Below are positions 62,005-64,000 of a DNA stretch of 64,000 nt, piece by piece. Each line of letters starts with the position of its first letter. The stretch's first letter is position 1. Origin of the DNA: Advenella kashmirensis W13003. GTDB lineage: Bacteria; Pseudomonadota; Gammaproteobacteria; Burkholderiales; Burkholderiaceae_B. Where the stretch lies: the NCBI RefSeq assembly GCF_000506985.1, contig NZ_KI650979.1:186001-250000 (forward strand), in the 5' to 3' direction. The notes beneath the pieces are model-generated. The model made no database searches. It was not told the origin of the DNA and was given only the letters and a program-made list of their open reading frames with translations. Made by a program: the position numbers and the translations under genes.

Positions 62005-63099
62005 CTACTTCGGGGTAAACAAGAAATTCAATACGTCTCCATCCTTGACAATATACTCCTTGCCTTCAGCGCGCATTTTGCCCGCTTCCTTGGCGCCCTG
62101 CTCGCCTTTATGCGTAATGAAATCATCATAGGCAATGGTCTGGGCGCGAATAAAACCGCGCTCAAAGTCGGTGTGAATCACGCCGGCCGCCTTGGGCGCC
62201 GTGTCGCCGATATGGATGGTCCATGCGCGTACTTCCTTGACCCCTGCGGTAAAGTACGTTTGCAAACCAAGCAGGCGGAATGCCGCACGAATCACGCGGT
62301 TCAGTCCGGGCTCGTCCATGCCCATGTCGGCCAGGAAAACGTTCTTATCCTCGTCGTCCAGATCCGCAATCTCCGCTTCGATGGCGGCACAAACGGCCAC
62401 CACCGGCGCATTTTCTTTTGCAGCAAATTCTTCCACTGCGGCCAGATGCGGATTGTCCTTGAAGCCAGCTTCTTTCACATTGGCTACATACATGGCCGGT
62501 TTGGCGGTAATGAAGCAGAACGGCTTGATCAGCTCCAGATCATCCTTATCCAGGCCCATGGAACGAATGGTTTTGGCTTCGTTAAGCACAGGAATGATTT
62601 TTTCCAGCAGGGCAGCCAGTTTCTGCGCATCCTTGTCGCCGGCGCGACCGGTTTTTTGCGCGCGCAACAGGGCTTTTTCAGCCGAAGCCATATCTGCCAG
62701 GGCCAGTTCGGTATTGATCACTTCAATATCGGAAATCGGATTGACCTGGCCGGCCACGTGGATGACATTCTCGTCTTCAAAACAGCGCACAACATGCACA
62801 ATGGCGTCGGTCTCGCGGATATTGGCCAGGAACTGGTTACCCAGGCCCTCGCCCTTTGATGCACCCGCCACCAGACCGGCGATGTCGACAAATTCGACCG
62901 TCGCAGGCAGAATGCGCTCGGGCTTGACCACATCGGCCAGCTTTTCCAGACGCCCGTCAGGCACTTCGACAATGCCCACATTGGGTTCGATGGTGCAGAA
63001 AGGGTAGTTTTCCGCAGCAATGCCCGCTTTGGTCAGGGCGTTAAAGAGCGTGGATTTGCCCACGTTGGGCAGTCCGACAATCCCACATTGAAGAGCCAT
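62005..63099 (-). CDS. ychF: Redox-regulated ATPase/GTPase YchF
   Basis: The 364-residue protein of the OBG subfamily has [23 protein letters not shown], the switch region [46 protein letters not shown] with VRCFED, and a C-terminal TGS-like domain ending [14 protein letters not shown]. YchF binds ATP and acts at the ribosome and in the oxidative stress response. It marks the return to core genome at the right of the accessory block. Confidence 0.98.
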   Translation of the reverse strand: MALQCGIVGLPNVGKSTLFNALTKAGIAAENYPFCTIEPNVGIVEVPDGRLEKLADVVKPERILPATVEFVDIAGLVAGASKGEGLGNQFLANIRETDAIVHVVRCFEDENVIHVAGQVNPISDIEVINTELALADMASAEKALLRAQKTGRAGDKDAQKLAALLEKIIPVLNEAKTIRSMGLDKDDLELIKPFCFITAKPAMYVANVKEAGFKDNPHLAAVEEFAAKENAPVVAVCAAIEAEIADLDDEDKNVFLADMGMDEPGLNRVIRAAFRLLGLQTYFTAGVKEVRAWTIHIGDTAPKAAGVIHTDFERGFIRAQTIAYDDFITHKGEQGAKEAGKMRAEGKEYIVKDGDVLNFLFTPK

Positions 63100-63450
63100 T
63101 TATATTCCTTGAGTGTCGCACACGCACGCCTTTGTCGGATCAATGAAAATTGACCGGACTCACCAACGTGATGTGAAAAGTAATGCGCAGTTACTAACGA
63201 AACGACCGATCAACCTGCAGCTTTATCGCAATTGTTAACGGATTTCGTGTAAAGCGTTGATTGTAACCTTGTCTGCCGCTCTTCTTCACGGTCTATAGCG
63301 TTCTGAAAGAAAGATGCTCCGGGCAGTTTGTTTGCGCGATGATTGCCTGACCCGGACGCTATCGGAAACTCCGAACGTAATGACCCGAATAGCCATTCAA
63401 AAGTTTATCGATAAACTAGAATGTTTTGTTACACGTTTACCCAGGAGACT
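63100..63450. other. Gap upstream of ychF
   Basis: This 351-base stretch should carry the ychF promoter (minus strand). Overlapping frames of 60-110 residues were seen, but none has a ribosome site or family match. No terminator or repeat was recognised. Confidence 0.45.
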
Positions 63451-63924
63451 ATGGGGACACTTGTTTCCAGACACAAATATCTCAAAATCAGTGGGCCACT
63501 CTCCGACCAGAGTTTTGGGACATTCCCTTCTATCACATTTCAAAAGCACACTTTTGCCAGCGCTCCAATCTATCTTTTCTACGGGGAACACAAGGGAATG
63601 CACAGGGGGTTCGGTCTGTTTCACATCTGGCAACAGCGATTGATTAGTCGTGGCAACACACTTGAACAAGCCGAAGCATTACTCTATGCAGAATTGCAAT
63701 CAGTGTTCAAAAAAGCGGATATTCATTGCCTATTCGAAGATATACGTGGGAACCACCGACCGCTAATCGTTGCCTGCCGATCCAAGAACACGGTGATTCT
63801 CCAGTTTCTGGTCCCACAACAAGCATATTCCGTTGTCACCTGGTATGACAACACTTCGTCCTGGGGCATCAATAAGAAACAAGAAAAAGGCCCCCGAGTT
63901 GGGAGCCTTCAAATTTCGTATTAG
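63451..63924 (+). CDS. Hypothetical protein (157 residues)
   Basis: ATG 63451 has AGGAG four bases before it. The product has a central helix-like region (SRGNTLEQAEALLYAELQSVF) and aromatic strands (LQFLVPQQAYSVVTWYD). No family was recognised. The last 15 codons run through a hairpin (AAGGC-CCC/GGG-GCCTT, about 63887-63912) that looks like a terminator stem, which suggests the original stop was lost or the frame extended. It is convergent to nothing and is the last gene of the window. Confidence 0.5.
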   Translation: MGTLVSRHKYLKISGPLSDQSFGTFPSITFQKHTFASAPIYLFYGEHKGMHRGFGLFHIWQQRLISRGNTLEQAEALLYAELQSVFKKADIHCLFEDIRGNHRPLIVACRSKNTVILQFLVPQQAYSVVTWYDNTSSWGINKKQEKGPRVGSLQISY

Positions 63925-64000
63925 TCCAGATAGCCGAACCACCGTCTTAGTGTGTATATGCAAGCCATCTTGCATAGTGCTGTCGTTGGCACACGAACCA

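Noticed and set aside
62192-63007. 271-residue frame antisense to ychF
   Set aside because: Shadow of a highly conserved gene; no ribosome site.

Overview
This window looks like chromosomal DNA of a betaproteobacterium of the order Burkholderiales, most likely the family Alcaligenaceae (an Advenella-like genome is my best guess). The support is the groESL operon with a perfect CIRCE operator, the ribB-ribH-nusB-thiL-pgpA-pncC string, the ftsY/rsmD-coaD-ferredoxin block, and the many Bug/TctC, RidA and CoA-dependent aromatic genes. No rRNA, tRNA, CRISPR array, phage gene or intact insertion sequence was seen.

Layout. (1) 1-8.7 kb is a divergent catabolic locus. A minus-strand amino-acid ABC transporter and a DHDPS-family lyase face a plus-strand GntR regulator, a three-part FAD/[2Fe-2S] amino-acid dehydrogenase, an aldehyde dehydrogenase and a Bug solute-binding protein. 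The set matches the D-hydroxyproline branch of trans-4-hydroxy-L-proline catabolism (LhpB/F/E, LhpC, 2-oxoglutarate semialdehyde dehydrogenase); the 2-epimerase is not in the window. (2) 8.7-12.3 kb holds exporters (LysE type, MFS) and an Old Yellow Enzyme. (3) 12.5-20.5 kb is housekeeping: groESL, dgkA, pyrF, then on the minus strand ribB, ribH, nusB, thiL, pgpA and pncC. (4) 20.6-28.9 kb is a minus-strand operon for aerobic CoA-dependent aromatic degradation. It has a 2-aminobenzoate-CoA-ligase-like enzyme, a fused monooxygenase/reductase of the 2-aminobenzoyl-CoA (salicylyl-CoA 5-hydroxylase) type, beta-oxidation enzymes and RidA, with a divergent MarR regulator. (5) 29-40.3 kb holds glpD, a CYTH-CHAD protein, ftsY, rsmD, coaD, a ferredoxin, a lone MOSC N-terminal domain protein, an AsmA protein and a YidB protein.

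(6) About 40.3-61.9 kb, between yidB and ychF, is an accessory region that looks AT-richer by eye. At its core is a tightly overlapping nine-gene minus-strand glycan operon (57.9-47.0 kb): four glycosyltransferase families, a SDR, a GmhB-like phosphatase, a NodU-type carbamoyltransferase, a UDP-xylose-synthase-like enzyme and a UDP-glucose dehydrogenase. It is met tail-to-tail by a PIG-L deacetylase/glycosyltransferase pair. No flippase, polymerase or export gene is visible. On both sides lie small stress-type genes: DUF421, CsbD, DUF4142, a ferritin-like protein, DUF1328, DUF883, SDRs and unknowns. Two decayed genes were found there, a frameshifted DUF1328 gene and the 3' remnant of an SDR gene.

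(7) 62-64 kb has ychF and one unrecognised ORF. The least familiar system in the window is the glycan operon with its flanking stress genes.
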